Shown in pieces: positions 16,355 through 24,650 of a stretch of 64,000 bases of DNA. The stretch is from positions 1 to 64,000 of the forward strand of contig CAJUMY010000003.1 of the NCBI GenBank assembly GCA_910587685.1, given 5' to 3'. Source of the DNA: an uncultured Christensenellaceae bacterium. GTDB taxonomy: Bacteria; Bacillota; Clostridia; Christensenellales; UBA3700. The position numbers were made by a program, and so were the translations under genes. The notes beneath the pieces are model-generated. The model searched no databases, had not been told where the DNA came from, and was given only the letters and a program-made list of their open reading frames with translations. Each line of letters starts with the position of its first letter. Positions within the stretch are counted from its first letter, which is position 1.

Positions 16355-17071
16355 TCAAATTTTCCACGGACGGCTTTTACCAAGCCAACCATTATTACAC
16401 CAATACTCATTGTCAAGTCCTGCAACACCGTTTTTACGCACTTTCTTTTGTATCATACGACAAAACTTAAACTTAATTTTAGTTATAAGTGTTGTGTGCG
16501 CCGGTTTGGCATAATTGATTTTAGAGAATCGAACAGCAAGTTTGTTTATCTTTTTAGTTAACTTCTTGCGCTTCTTTTCGGAAAGTTTACCCCAAATAAT
16601 ATCACTCATAAGCGAACCGCTAAACATACCGATTTTCGATATTCCCCACCAAGACAAACTGTGTTTTATATCTTTTGCTGTTAACTTTGCGCCTGCTCCA
16701 AGACATTGCGTAATAATTACCGCGCGCTTACCGAACATTTCGGGCGCAGGTCTATGCGGCATCCAACGATAACCTAAATGGTCTAATAATGATTTCATTG
16801 CGCCCGTTGCGTGCATTACATATGCAGGCGACGTCATAACGATCAAATCAGATTCAATAAGCGATTTTTCAATTTTATGTGTGTAATCAAAGTCTTTACA
16901 GTTATTTTCGCCTTTCATAAAGCAACTCGTACAACCTATACAAAAAGACGGACAATCTTTCGGCAGATAAAACTCAACTACGTCTGCGCCTTGAAAGTTT
17001 TGCAGAAAAATCTCTTTTATGCGATATGTAACGCCGTGTTTCTCCGTGCCGTTTATTACTGTTATTTTCAT
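16355..17071 (-). CDS. Flavodoxin-fold NAD(P)H-dependent oxidoreductase
   Basis: The 238-residue protein begins KITVINGTEKHGVTYRI, the FMN phosphate-binding loop of the NADPH-dependent FMN reductase/flavodoxin-like family. It contains a cysteine cluster CPSFCIGCTSCF, typical of clostridial iron-sulfur flavoprotein relatives, then MTSPAYVMHATGAMKSLLDHLG, the flavin-contacting segment. The C-terminal 60 residues are basic with aromatic and cysteine residues (CRMIQKK, EYWCNNGWLG) and unlike the core. It likely reduces flavin or small electrophiles in the cytosol. Its codons are visibly more AT-rich than those of the flanking ribosomal genes, and it sits where rpoB would normally follow rplL, so recent acquisition is plausible. 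Confidence 0.8.
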   Translation of the reverse strand: MKITVINGTEKHGVTYRIKEIFLQNFQGADVVEFYLPKDCPSFCIGCTSCFMKGENNCKDFDYTHKIEKSLIESDLIVMTSPAYVMHATGAMKSLLDHLGYRWMPHRPAPEMFGKRAVIITQCLGAGAKLTAKDIKHSLSWWGISKIGMFSGSLMSDIIWGKLSEKKRKKLTKKINKLAVRFSKINYAKPAHTTLITKIKFKFCRMIQKKVRKNGVAGLDNEYWCNNGWLGKSRPWKI

Positions 17072-17122
17072 ATAATCACCGCTAAATTACTGTTTATAGT
17101 AGTTTTATAATAGCATAACCGT

Positions 17123-17158
17123 ACTAAAAAAGCAAGGACTGATCATCGTCCTTGCTTT
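17123..17158 (-). terminator. Second hairpin downstream of rplL
   Basis: AAAGCAAGGAC (17129-17139) and GTCCTTGCTTT (17148-17158) form an 11-bp stem; the minus strand continues with a run of Ts. It would back up the rplL terminator and insulate the flavodoxin-fold gene. Confidence 0.75.
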
Positions 17159-17209
17159 ATCCATATGAAATACACCGCTATGGCTTCTTTTTTGAATTGT
17201 TTAGTTCTA

Positions 17210-17244
17210 ATAATAAAATACGACGGTATCATGACCGTCGTATT
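17210..17244 (-). terminator. Terminator of rplJL
   Basis: AATACGACGGT (17217-17227) and ACCGTCGTATT (17234-17244) form an 11-bp stem 34 nt after the rplL stop, with a U-rich tail on both strands. Together with the hairpin at 17123-17158 it closes the operon where rpoB would usually begin. Confidence 0.85.
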
Positions 17245-17278
17245 TTTCATTTTTAGATATTCGAAGCGAAAAGCCGAA

Positions 17279-17653
17279 TTACTTAACTTCAACCTCTGCG
17301 CCTGCTGCCTTGAGCTTCTCAGCGATCTCGTCTGCAGCTTCCTTAGCGATAGCTTCCTTGAGGGGCTTCGGAGCGTTATCAACGATTTCCTTAGCTTCCT
17401 TAAGTCCGAGACCGGTGATCTCCTTAACGACCTTGATAACGGCGATCTTGTTAGCGCCTGCCGACTTGAGGATAACGTCGAACTCAGTCTTCTCCTCTTC
17501 TGCGGGAGCTGCTGCGCCGCCTGCTGCTGCAACGGGAGCTGCCATAGCTGCTGCGCTAACGCCGAACTCCTCTTCGATAGCCTTGATGAGCTCGTTGAGC
17601 TCCATAACCTTCATATTCTTAATCTCGTCGATTATCTTTGCGAAATCTGCCAT
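17279..17653 (-). CDS. rplL: Ribosomal protein bL12 (L7/L12)
   Basis: The 124-residue protein has the dimerisation N-terminus (residues 1-35), the flexible Ala/Gly/Pro/Glu hinge ([20 protein letters not shown]) and the conserved C-terminal domain, including [20 protein letters not shown], which recruits GTPase factors. Four or six copies bind uL10 to form the stalk. The start at 17653 is fixed by GGAGG 9 nt upstream; the frame is open 14 codons further. Last gene of the unit: two hairpin terminators follow, and rpoB does not. Confidence 0.97.
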   Translation of the reverse strand: MADFAKIIDEIKNMKVMELNELIKAIEEEFGVSAAAMAAPVAAAGGAAAPAEEEKTEFDVILKSAGANKIAVIKVVKEITGLGLKEAKEIVDNAPKPLKEAIAKEAADEIAEKLKAAGAEVEVK

Positions 17654-17743
17654 TTTCTTATTCCTCCAAATAAAATATAGATAATATACGCGCATATGTC
17701 AGCGTATGCGCACGCTACTAAATTCGAATGATTTGATCGAAAT

Positions 17744-18247
17744 TTACGCCTCTTGCTTCTCTGCGATAGCTGCAAGAACTCTTGCGAATCCAGACATAGG
17801 ACTCTGCAACAATCCGAGGAACTGCGCAATGAGAACTTCCTTCGGCGGAATGGTTGCGAGCTTCTCTATAGTCGCCTTATCAGCGAACGCGCCTTCTACA
17901 AGACCGCACTTGATGTTAAGGCACTTGATCTCCTTAGCATTGTCCGCGATGACCTTAGCGGGCGTAACACAGTCGTCGTAACCGAAAGCGAAAGCCGTCG
18001 TCTCTTCGAGAGCCTTATCGAATCCTTCGATACCGAGCTGTTCGAGAGCCTTTTTAACCAATCTGTTCTTCAAAACTTTGTATTCTACGTTGTTCGCTCT
18101 GCACTGAGCTCTGAGCTTAGTGTCCTGAGCAACGGTAATACCCTTGTATTCGACAAGAACTACAGACTGAGCCTTCTCAAGTTTTTCCTTGATGACTGCA
18201 ACCTGCTCAATTTTCATCTGCTTAGCTTCTGAAATATGATCTGCCAC
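17744..18247 (-). CDS. rplJ: Ribosomal protein uL10
   Basis: The 167-residue protein shows the L10 N-terminal domain (SVVLVEYKGITVAQDTKLRA, then VEYKVLKNRLVKKAL) and the C-terminal helix that carries L12 dimers. It is the stalk base on 23S rRNA. Translation starts at GTG 18247, 6 nt after AGGAGG; this replaces the usual ATG and may lower expression. The mRNA has its own promoter (18409-18438) and an L10 leader (18261-18372) through which the L10-L12 complex should control synthesis. Confidence 0.97.
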   Translation of the reverse strand: MADHISEAKQMKIEQVAVIKEKLEKAQSVVLVEYKGITVAQDTKLRAQCRANNVEYKVLKNRLVKKALEQLGIEGFDKALEETTAFAFGYDDCVTPAKVIADNAKEIKCLNIKCGLVEGAFADKATIEKLATIPPKEVLIAQFLGLLQSPMSGFARVLAAIAEKQEA

Positions 18248-18260
18248 TAGTTTTACCTCC

Positions 18261-18372
18261 TATAAAAATATCCTTCCACAACCTGAGTCATAGAAGGATA
18301 ATAATAACCTTTTCAGACCACTTCCTCGGCAAGAGATTAAGCGTTACCGCGCTTGCTGTCTCAGGTTGCAGT
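18261..18372 (-). promoter_or_regulatory. L10 leader with terminator-like hairpin
   Basis: Between the promoter and rplJ the minus strand contains CTGCAACCTGAG (18371-18360) and later CTCAGGTTG (18287-18279), perfectly complementary. The second copy lies in the loop of a hairpin ATCCTTC/GAAGGAT (18299-18270) followed by ATTTTTATA, directly before the rplJ SD. This matches the known L10 leader layout: L10-L12 binding upstream favours the terminator. The part between (AAGCGCGGTAACGCTT) forms another stem. Assignment follows established knowledge of this RNA family. Confidence 0.85.
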
Positions 18373-18408
18373 AAATTATTAAATTGTTACGGTTTGACCG
18401 ATATTCGC

Positions 18409-18438
18409 ATTATACCCGATACGGGTATACGTTGTCAA
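18409..18438 (-). promoter_or_regulatory. Internal promoter for rplJL
   Basis: Minus strand TTGACA (18433-18438), 18 bp, TATAAT (18409-18414): both hexamers are consensus. It overlaps the end of rplA closely and separates rplJL from the upstream rpmG-rplA unit. Confidence 0.88.
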
Positions 18439-18443
18439 GCGTT

Positions 18444-19124
18444 TTACGCTCTGTTTATGATCTTGATACCGGGACCCATCGTGCTCGACACGCTTACGCT
18501 CTTAACGTACTGTCCCTTAGCGGCAGCCGGCTTAGCCTTGATGATAGCGTTCATAAGAACGTCATAGTTCTCGGCAAGCTTTTCAGCTCCGAACGACTTC
18601 TTTCCGAATGCAACGTGAATGATAGCGTTCTTATCGAGTCTGTACTCGACCTTACCTGCTTTGATATCGTTGATAGCCTTGGTAACGTCCATAGTAACGG
18701 TACCCGACTTCGGGTTCGGCATAAGACCCTTAGGTCCGAGAAGTTTACCGATCCTACCTACGAGACCCATCATATCGGGAGTCGTAACGCACACGTCGAA
18801 GTCGAACCAGTTCTCGTTCTTTATCTTATTGATCATATCCTCGGCTCCTACGTAGTCAGCGCCTGCCGCCTGAGCTTCGTCAGCCTTAGCGCCCTTAGCG
18901 ATGACAAGGACCTTAGCGGTTTTACCGGTTCCGTGAGGAAGTACTACAACGCCGCGAACCTGCTGATCTGCGTGTCTCGGGTCAACGCCGAGTCTCACGT
19001 GAAGCTCGATGGATTCGTCGAACTTTGCCGTTGCGGTATTGATAGCGAGAGCTATAGCGTCGCCGCTCTCATACATCTTTGCGCTGTCAACCATCTTAGA
19101 GGCTTCAATAAATCTCTTACTCAT
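18444..19124 (-). CDS. rplA: Ribosomal protein uL1
   Basis: The 226-residue protein matches L1: [20 protein letters not shown] and [10 protein letters not shown] in domain [14 protein letters not shown] in domain II, and the C-terminal STMGPGIKI. It forms the mobile stalk that guides E-site tRNA and can repress its own mRNA. ATG follows a GGAGG at 5-10 nt spacing. It lies 13 bp after rplK in the rpmG-secE-nusG-rplK-rplA unit. The rplJ promoter begins within 10 bp of its stop. Confidence 0.97.
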   Translation of the reverse strand: MSKRFIEASKMVDSAKMYESGDAIALAINTATAKFDESIELHVRLGVDPRHADQQVRGVVVLPHGTGKTAKVLVIAKGAKADEAQAAGADYVGAEDMINKIKNENWFDFDVCVTTPDMMGLVGRIGKLLGPKGLMPNPKSGTVTMDVTKAINDIKAGKVEYRLDKNAIIHVAFGKKSFGAEKLAENYDVLMNAIIKAKPAAAKGQYVKSVSVSSTMGPGIKIINRA

Positions 19125-19137
19125 GTCAATTACCTCC

Positions 19138-19563
19138 TTACTCTTCTACCGTAATGCCCATACTGCGAGCGGTGCCTGCTATCATGCTCATAGCGGATTC
19201 GATGCTGCCTGCGTTAAGATCTTTCATCTTAGTCTCGGCGATCTCCTTTACCTGAGCCTTGGTAAGCTTAGCCACCTTCTTGGTGTTGGGACGGTCTGAC
19301 GCGCTCTCTATCTTACAAGCCTTCTTGATAAGAACGGGAGCGGGCGGAGTCTTGAGCTCGAACGTAAAACTACGATCGGCGTAGATGGTGATAACGACAG
19401 GGATGATGAGTCCTTCCTGTCCTCTCGTCTTTTCATTGAATTCCTTGGTGAATCCCGGTATATTGATACCGTGAGGTCCAAGAGTAGAACCTACCGGCGG
19501 TCCGGGAGTAGCCTTTCCGGCTGCAAGCTGTAATTTTACAACTGCGTTGATTTTCTTTGCCAT
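19138..19563 (-). CDS. rplK: Ribosomal protein uL11
   Basis: The 141-residue protein has the L11 N-terminal domain ([34 protein letters not shown]) and the RNA-binding C-terminal domain ending [11 protein letters not shown]. It binds the GTPase centre of 23S rRNA with uL10 and is needed for stringent activation of long Rel. Length is exactly typical (141). It is the fourth gene of its unit, 84 bp after nusG. Confidence 0.97.
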   Translation of the reverse strand: MAKKINAVVKLQLAAGKATPGPPVGSTLGPHGINIPGFTKEFNEKTRGQEGLIIPVVITIYADRSFTFELKTPPAPVLIKKACKIESASDRPNTKKVAKLTKAQVKEIAETKMKDLNAGSIESAMSMIAGTARSMGITVEE

Positions 19564-19647
19564 AGTCTAATTACCTCCGACTACACATAACGCGGTTTAA
19601 CGAGACGCATTAATGGATTTACGTCTCTCCCGTTTATAAAAAAGCCG

Positions 19648-20181
19648 CTACTGCAACTTCTCTACTTCTACGAATTCGAGTTCGGTCGGCGTCTCCCTTC
19701 CGAACATCGATACCATGACCTTGACCTTCTGCTTATCGATATTGATCTCCTCGACCGTACCGATAAAGCCTTCGAGAGGTCCGCCGAGAACCTTTACCTG
19801 GTCTCCGACTTTCATCTTGATATCGTCCATTTCCATTGCCTCGAGCTTATTCCTCTTGACCTCTTCATCGGTAAGCGGAAGCGGTCTGCCCTGCGGTCCT
19901 ACGAAGCTCGTGACTCCTCTCGTCTGCGTGACCATATACCAAACTCTCTTGGTATATATCATCTTTATGAACACGTAGCTCGGGAACTTCTTGCGAAGAA
20001 TGACCTTCTTCTTTCCGTTCTTTTCTACGATATCCTCTTCCGTAGGCACTGCAATATCAAAAATAAGATCCTGCAAATCTATATTGTTCTCGACCATATT
20101 CGTCAGAGACTGCTTGACGGCGTTCTCGTGTCCCGAAAAGGTCTGAACGACATACCACTGTGGCGTAACCGTATTCTCCAT
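19648..20181 (-). CDS. nusG: Transcription elongation/termination factor NusG
   Basis: The 177-residue protein has an NGN domain (WYVVQTFSGHENAVKQSL, then KKFPSYVFIKMIY and TRGVTSFVG) and a C-terminal KOW domain (VGDQVKVLGGPLEGFIGTVE). It binds RNA polymerase clamps, promotes processivity, and links to S10 or Rho. Size is standard. It starts 9 bp after secE. Confidence 0.97.
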   Translation of the reverse strand: MENTVTPQWYVVQTFSGHENAVKQSLTNMVENNIDLQDLIFDIAVPTEEDIVEKNGKKKVILRKKFPSYVFIKMIYTKRVWYMVTQTRGVTSFVGPQGRPLPLTDEEVKRNKLEAMEMDDIKMKVGDQVKVLGGPLEGFIGTVEEINIDKQKVKVMVSMFGRETPTELEFVEVEKLQ

Positions 20182-20190
20182 AAAGCCTCC

Positions 20191-20541
20191 TTATCCTTTG
20201 TTGACCAAGAGATTAAAGAGCGCGAGCAAAGCGCTGTCTATTCCCATAAGTCCCACGAAGAAGATGAATACTACTACGAGAACTATGAACGTAGAGGTTA
20301 CGACGGTCTTTCCGTCCGGCCACTTGACGTTCTTTAGCTCCTTAAAAGTATTCTTGAGCTTCTTGAAGAATCCGACTCGCTCTTTATTAGGAGCGTTTTT
20401 GCCGTTCTTCTTTGGGGTGTTCTTCTTATTCTTATCATTCGCCTTAGGCTTTGAATCAAGATCCGCTCCCGCAAGAGCGTTGTTCACAGCCATCGGAGTG
20501 TTAAGCTCAGAATTTCCCTTATTTTTTTTATCCTTACCCAT
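20191..20541 (-). CDS. secE: Preprotein translocase subunit SecE
   Basis: Single-membrane-segment SecE type: the conserved FFKKLKNTFKELKNVKWPDG is followed by one hydrophobic helix (about residues 82-105). The first 55 residues are a low-complexity, Lys/Asn-rich extension not found in the minimal 60-residue Gram-positive SecE, making this protein 116 residues. SecE clamps SecY in the translocon. Downstream of rpmG and upstream of nusG, the classical order. Confidence 0.93.
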   Translation of the reverse strand: MGKDKKNKGNSELNTPMAVNNALAGADLDSKPKANDKNKKNTPKKNGKNAPNKERVGFFKKLKNTFKELKNVKWPDGKTVVTSTFIVLVVVFIFFVGLMGIDSALLALFNLLVNKG

Positions 20542-20555
20542 TGAAGTCCTCCGAA

Positions 20556-20705
20556 TTACTTAGTCTCTTTGTGAAGAGTATGCTTCTTGCAGAACTTACA
20601 ATATTTCTTTAATTCCAATCTGTCGGGAGTGTTCTTTTTATTCTTATAATTGTCGTAGTTTCTTTGCTTACATTCGGTACAAGCTAATGTGATTCTCGTT
20701 TGCAC
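20556..20705 (-). CDS. rpmG: Ribosomal protein bL33
   Basis: A 49-codon gene starting at GTG 20705, 10 nt after GGAGG. The product has the L33 zinc ribbon, CTEC (residues 9-12) and CKFC (36-39), and the conserved [18 protein letters not shown]. Many Firmicutes keep both zinc and zinc-free copies; this is the zinc form. It is the first gene of the secE-nusG unit, with the promoter at 20752-20781, and the stop lies 14 bp before secE. Confidence 0.95.
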   Translation of the reverse strand: MQTRITLACTECKQRNYDNYKNKKNTPDRLELKKYCKFCKKHTLHKETK

Positions 20706-20751
20706 AGTAAACACCTCCAAAAAAATTACACCCATACGAGAGTGCTAGTAT

Positions 20752-20781
20752 ATTATAGCCGATATTGCATCTCCGAGTCAA
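20752..20781 (-). promoter_or_regulatory. Promoter of rpmG-secE-nusG-rplK-rplA
   Basis: Minus strand TTGACT (20776-20781), 18 bp, TATAAT (20752-20757). About 47 nt of leader precede rpmG. Confidence 0.82.
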
Positions 20782-20817
20782 CAGAAATAACGGCTTTTTT
20801 AAGAAAAATCAGCATAT

Positions 20818-20847
20818 CGGAGTGAAAAATTTGCATTTTTCACTCCG
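20818..20847 (-). terminator. Hairpin ending the SDR gene
   Basis: CGGAGTGAAAAAT and ATTTTTCACTCCG (20818-20847) form a 13-bp stem with a 4-nt loop. The T-run on the minus strand is about 10 nt away (GATTTTTC), so termination may be imperfect. Confidence 0.5.
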
Positions 20848-20907
20848 TCTAGCTAGTTTTTAACATTTTTTAGTTAAAATCGCTGTTTATTCGCGCTAAT
20901 AGATAGC

Positions 20908-21861
20908 TCAAACTCCCATATCGTTCTTGAAAACGTCGTTATTCGGAACGTTCTTTTTACCGTTATAGGTGAACTGTTTCCTCGACTTTTTCATAGCTTT
21001 GATCTCAGCCTTTCTGTCGATCTGCTCCTTAAAGATAGGATTGAACGACGGAACGAGTTTCTTCGAAGCTACTTTCATAAGGCTTGCCGTTATCTTCATA
21101 GTCGTTCTCGGACATACTCTTACGCCGAAATCCATGAGTTTCGCTATAGCGTCGATAGCTACTCTCGGCTTTCTCTTACGAACGGCTTTGACGATTCTCT
21201 TAGCTGCCTTTTCGCTCGTCAATCCCACCTTTTCAATGAGATTGTCGTTGACCTTCTTCTCTTCTCCCTCGCGAGCCTTATAGATATCCGTCTTAACGGG
21301 ACCCGGCATGATATTCGTTACGAATATTCCCAGTCCTCTGAGCTCTTGGAAAAGCGTCTCTGAAAGTCCCCTTACGGCGCACTTCGTCGCCGAATATATT
21401 CCCTCTCCTCCGACGGGAAGGAGCGCGGACGCGCTCGATACTATTACTATGCCGCCGAATTTGCTCTCTTTGAGCACAGGTATCATAGCTTTCGAGCTCC
21501 ATACTATGCTCTCGAAGTTGGTCTTGATGACCTTGTTTATCTTATCGTCGTCGAGATCGGCGAACTGCGTGAACGGCTGGATCATACCCGCGTTGTTGAT
21601 GAGAATATCCGGTTTGAAACCTATCGACTTAAAGTCTTCTATAAATCCTTCCCAACCTTCCTTCGACGTTATATCGAATCTTCTATATGTAAAGTGATCG
21701 CCAAGCTCCGCCTTGAGCTCGTCGAGCTTCGGCTTCTGTCTTGCGATACCGAGAACGTAACAGCCGTATTTATTGACAAGTAATCTCGTTATGTCGCGTC
21801 CCATACCGGTCGAGCAACCCGTAACGATAACGTTCCTGCCGTATAACCAATTCTTACCCAT
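20908..21861 (-). CDS. Short-chain dehydrogenase/reductase (SDR)
   Basis: The 317-residue protein shows a classical SDR: cofactor loop TGCSTGMG near the N-terminus, NNAG, the active-site serine in IVIVSSASALLP and YSATK (Tyr and Lys), then GPVKTD. About 70 basic residues follow the core (KLMDFGVRVCPRTTMKIT and a Lys-rich end), more than in minimal SDRs of about 250, so membrane or partner contact is possible. The substrate cannot be read from sequence. The start is placed at ATG 21861 after AGAGGTG; the frame is open six codons further to a TTG lying within the SD region. It has its own promoter at 21925-21953. Confidence 0.88.
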   Translation of the reverse strand: MGKNWLYGRNVIVTGCSTGMGRDITRLLVNKYGCYVLGIARQKPKLDELKAELGDHFTYRRFDITSKEGWEGFIEDFKSIGFKPDILINNAGMIQPFTQFADLDDDKINKVIKTNFESIVWSSKAMIPVLKESKFGGIVIVSSASALLPVGGEGIYSATKCAVRGLSETLFQELRGLGIFVTNIMPGPVKTDIYKAREGEEKKVNDNLIEKVGLTSEKAAKRIVKAVRKRKPRVAIDAIAKLMDFGVRVCPRTTMKITASLMKVASKKLVPSFNPIFKEQIDRKAEIKAMKKSRKQFTYNGKKNVPNNDVFKNDMGV

Positions 21862-21924
21862 AATGCGCACCTCTTGCAATTCTTAAAAGTCATTCTTATC
21901 GCTTGTTAATTCACAAACACATAT

Positions 21925-21953
21925 ATTTTAGCATAACTAAAAAAAAATGTCAT
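21925..21953 (-). promoter_or_regulatory. Promoter of the SDR gene
   Basis: Minus strand ATGACA (21948-21953), 17 bp, TAAAAT (21925-21930). The spacer starts with nine Ts. From here to 22220 (intergenic) I see no gene; short plus-strand frames there lack an SD. Confidence 0.55.
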
Positions 21954-22221
21954 TATTTTTTACCGCGTAAATATAAAAAATCCACTATGATAAAATCAAG
22001 CGTAAAACTTAAAGTATTAAAACGCATCTTTTCGTTATATCGCTTATATTATAGGTCAAGCACCGTTTATTATCTTCCTGCAATTGGTTTCACTGCACTC
22101 CACCCTTGTTTTACTTTTTTGGCTATTGTCAATCGCTCTTATCGTATCACATAAGTTTTATCATCTATAGCTAATGCTCTTTCCCACTCGCTCATCGAGT
22201 AGTTTTTCTAAACAATAAACT

Positions 22222-22258
22222 ATGCGTATCACTGCAACTACTACGCCTTGATACGCAT
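22222..22258 (-). terminator. Terminator of the truncated permease gene
   Basis: Stem ATGCGTATCA (22222-22231) and TGATACGCAT (22249-22258), 17-nt loop; the minus strand continues AGTTTATTGTTT. Confidence 0.7.
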
Positions 22259-22298
22259 ATTTTGATAAACGCACTACTAATTCAAGTTTTCACTATAA

Positions 22299-23486
22299 TT
22301 ATCTATTCTTTTTCACCTTTTTTCGCGAATTCGCTATATATGTGAGTGCTATCAGTATAGCCAGCGTTACGCCGCCCATTGTAAAGAAAACCCAATTAAC
22401 TGTCTTGAGCGTAGAAAAAGCTCTAAAGACTTCGTTCGATACATAGTGCACGTCTCTTAACTGTTTCTGCGTCTCATATCTAATCTGCTTCTCCAACAGT
22501 TTCTCCATCCTATAGGCATCATAAAGGCTGTGTACATTATAATACTGTCGTGTAACCTCGTTGCCGCTTTCCCATACTTTGCGTATCGAAGTTGCTTCAT
22601 TACTATATATATCCATACCAATAAAGAATACCTTTCCGCTATTTACGATATTTGCGCTCTGCTCTTTTATACTGCCTTCGCCCTTATATGTAATGAGTCT
22701 TGTTGTCTCTCTCGTCTTATTTGAATAATTATTCCTTATCTCATAATTATTATCTACGCTGCCTATCGGAAGCCATATATCGTATGACTCCGGAAAAAGT
22801 GACGCATAAAAATCACTATACTCTTGAGACACTACGCCCTTAACGACATAGTCATTTAATATGGTAATTTCACCGATGCCCATCGCACTATTTTCTTTAT
22901 CATATTGATTGTTTGGATCGTTATCGTTATCAATGGTCATATTAAACATTTTAAGTCTGTCGGCGTTAATATAAAAAGATAATTTTTTACCAACTATACC
23001 AACTCCGCCAAGTACGCTTGCAAGTCTTTCACTCACCACTATCTCGCCGTCATTTAGAGTGTCGGCATAACCGCTAACAAAAACATTATGCTTATCGGGG
23101 AACGCTCTTACATAACCTTTCACCATTTTTGCATACTCGACCGCGCCGTCTATCAGCTTGATTTTACCATTGAAAAAAGGTTCTTTCAGCACCTTTCTCT
23201 CGCCGTCTATAGCATAAGAAAACGTACCGCTTTGTTGACTCAAAAATTCAGCCGACCTACTTAAATATGAATATGCCTCTTCTCCTAAAAATTCTTTAGT
23301 AAAAGTCATCGGAAACAAGTAACCGCCGTAGGCTTCATGATCTTGAATCCCATATGTCTCCTCTATTGCAACGATTGAATTCGCCTCGTTTCCCCACACC
23401 GTAGACGAAACTATCAAGAATATAATCAGCGGAATAATCAACATAACGATTATTATCGGTATTAGTATTGCCTTTGCTTTAGTCAT
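22299..23486 (-). CDS. FtsX/MacB-like ABC permease fragment lacking the C-terminal membrane domain
   Basis: Residues 8-28 form an N-terminal membrane helix, followed by about 330 extracytoplasmic residues and one C-terminal helix (about 362-385) ending in YIANSRKKVKKNR. That layout matches the first half of an FtsX-domain permease (MacB-type periplasmic core). Family members continue after this point with SxRKRxxEIGxLRALG and two or three more helices; here a stop follows. The region is AT-rich compared with its neighbours and has no ATPase gene. The ATG overlaps the stop of the upstream gene by 4 nt. Either a degenerate permease or an unusual two-helix sensor; I favour truncation. Confidence 0.6.
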   Translation of the reverse strand: MTKAKAILIPIIIVMLIIPLIIFLIVSSTVWGNEANSIVAIEETYGIQDHEAYGGYLFPMTFTKEFLGEEAYSYLSRSAEFLSQQSGTFSYAIDGERKVLKEPFFNGKIKLIDGAVEYAKMVKGYVRAFPDKHNVFVSGYADTLNDGEIVVSERLASVLGGVGIVGKKLSFYINADRLKMFNMTIDNDNDPNNQYDKENSAMGIGEITILNDYVVKGVVSQEYSDFYASLFPESYDIWLPIGSVDNNYEIRNNYSNKTRETTRLITYKGEGSIKEQSANIVNSGKVFFIGMDIYSNEATSIRKVWESGNEVTRQYYNVHSLYDAYRMEKLLEKQIRYETQKQLRDVHYVSNEVFRAFSTLKTVNWVFFTMGGVTLAILIALTYIANSRKKVKKNR

Positions 23487-24474
23487 ATCGTCACCACCAC
23501 CGGATTTTTAGGGAAATATGCTTTCCCCGCCCCCAAACTGGAAAAGCTAATCATTCCGTCCAATGAAATACTAGCTTTAATATTATCTGTTAACAGTTGC
23601 CTATGCGCATAACCTATGTAAATATTAAAAGATCTATTTGACCATAAAACATGTCTGCCTTCAATTTCAAAATCATCATATCTAATGGAGATTTCATTAC
23701 TAGCTACATTTGACGGCAACTTAAACTGATAACATAATCCCGACGAGCTTTCCGTAACATTTGATCCGATATACCGTTCTACATCTTTAGAATATTTGTA
23801 ATAACTTGATCCTGTTTGTGCGCTGTTAATACTTCCGCTATATTTGATATTTGCCCCTGCTTCTGCATGACGCCATATTTCCCCATTTTCATCATAATAA
23901 GCAGCAGTTGAAACTGTTGAAGAATTCACAGCTCTCATTACCCAATTATTCCAAGATATTGCAAAAAAATCCTTACTTCTTGTTAGTGGAGTCTTTTCCC
24001 ACTTCATATTGGTATAAACATAAAATCCATAAGAATCTCTAGTGCCATTCGAACGATACTTATCTAATAATGAATCTTGATACACAACTACACTTGCAGA
24101 CATACATTTATTACCAAGTAAATCATCCTATGAAGAATCGTCTTGGCTTGTGCCAGCAATTACTTTGGTTCTTTTTATTTCATATAAAACCATTTTTCTT
24201 ACTGTACTCAAATCATAATCCAAATCTAAAACAGAATTATCAGATATTCCAGCAGTTTTATAAATATCAGCATTATAATCGGAATTAGCTCTTCGCAATT
24301 TTCTTTTTATTTTTATATATTTATCAATATTACTAATTTCCACAAATGAAAAATCTTCTGTCTCGGTTTTTGAAATTATCAATTCTTCGTTATCTTCGGC
24401 ATATGATACCATACCGGTACATGAAAACAGAAATATAACGCATAACAATATTAAAATATTTTTTTATTAAGCAT
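23483..24474 (-). pseudogene. Secreted-protein gene broken by a homopolymer frameshift and an in-frame TAG
   Basis: After a strong promoter and SD (AGAAGGG), ATG 24474 starts MLNKK but a run of seven As (24459-24465) throws it to a stop; with eight As the frame would continue ILILLCVIFLFSC, a normal export signal. The body (from 24448, usable only from a TTG) runs to TAG at 24128-24130. The same frame resumes immediately (DDLLGNKCMSASVVVY) and stays open to 23483, overlapping the permease ATG. The rebuilt product would have about 330 residues, secreted or lipidated, Ser/Tyr/Asn rich, family unknown. Two lesions argue for a decaying gene; a sequencing error could explain the A-run only. Confidence 0.65.
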
Positions 24475-24494
24475 AAATTTTCCCTTCTATAATC

Positions 24495-24523
24495 ATAATA
24501 ACATTATCTTCTAAAATTGTCAA
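24495..24523 (-). promoter_or_regulatory. Promoter of the broken secreted-protein gene
   Basis: Minus strand TTGACA (24518-24523), 17 bp, TATTAT (24495-24500). A consensus-like promoter remains although the gene is disrupted. Confidence 0.78.
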
Positions 24524-24581
24524 TACTGAATTTGACAAAATTCTGTTAATTCAAGTTATACCATAAACGCAAATCTTACGA

Positions 24582-24617
24582 AATAAAAAAGTACGCCCGA
24601 GCAAAAGCTCGGGCGTA
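24582..24617 (-). terminator. Terminator of the str operon (after tuf)
   Basis: TACGCCCGAGC (24592-24602), AAAA loop, GCTCGGGCGTA (24607-24617); minus strand continues CTTTTTTATTTC. Very strong. Confidence 0.93.
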
Positions 24618-24650
24618 TGTTCCGAAATACAAATCAATTATTTACGTTAA

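Noticed and set aside
20740..20748. A single CIRCE-like half-site (GAGTGCTAG) near the rpmG promoter
   Set aside because: Only one half is present, with no dyad partner within 40 bp.
21903..22154. Plus-strand frame of 83 codons in the gap before the SDR gene
   Set aside because: No SD, AT-rich sequence of low complexity, and it overlaps the SDR promoter.
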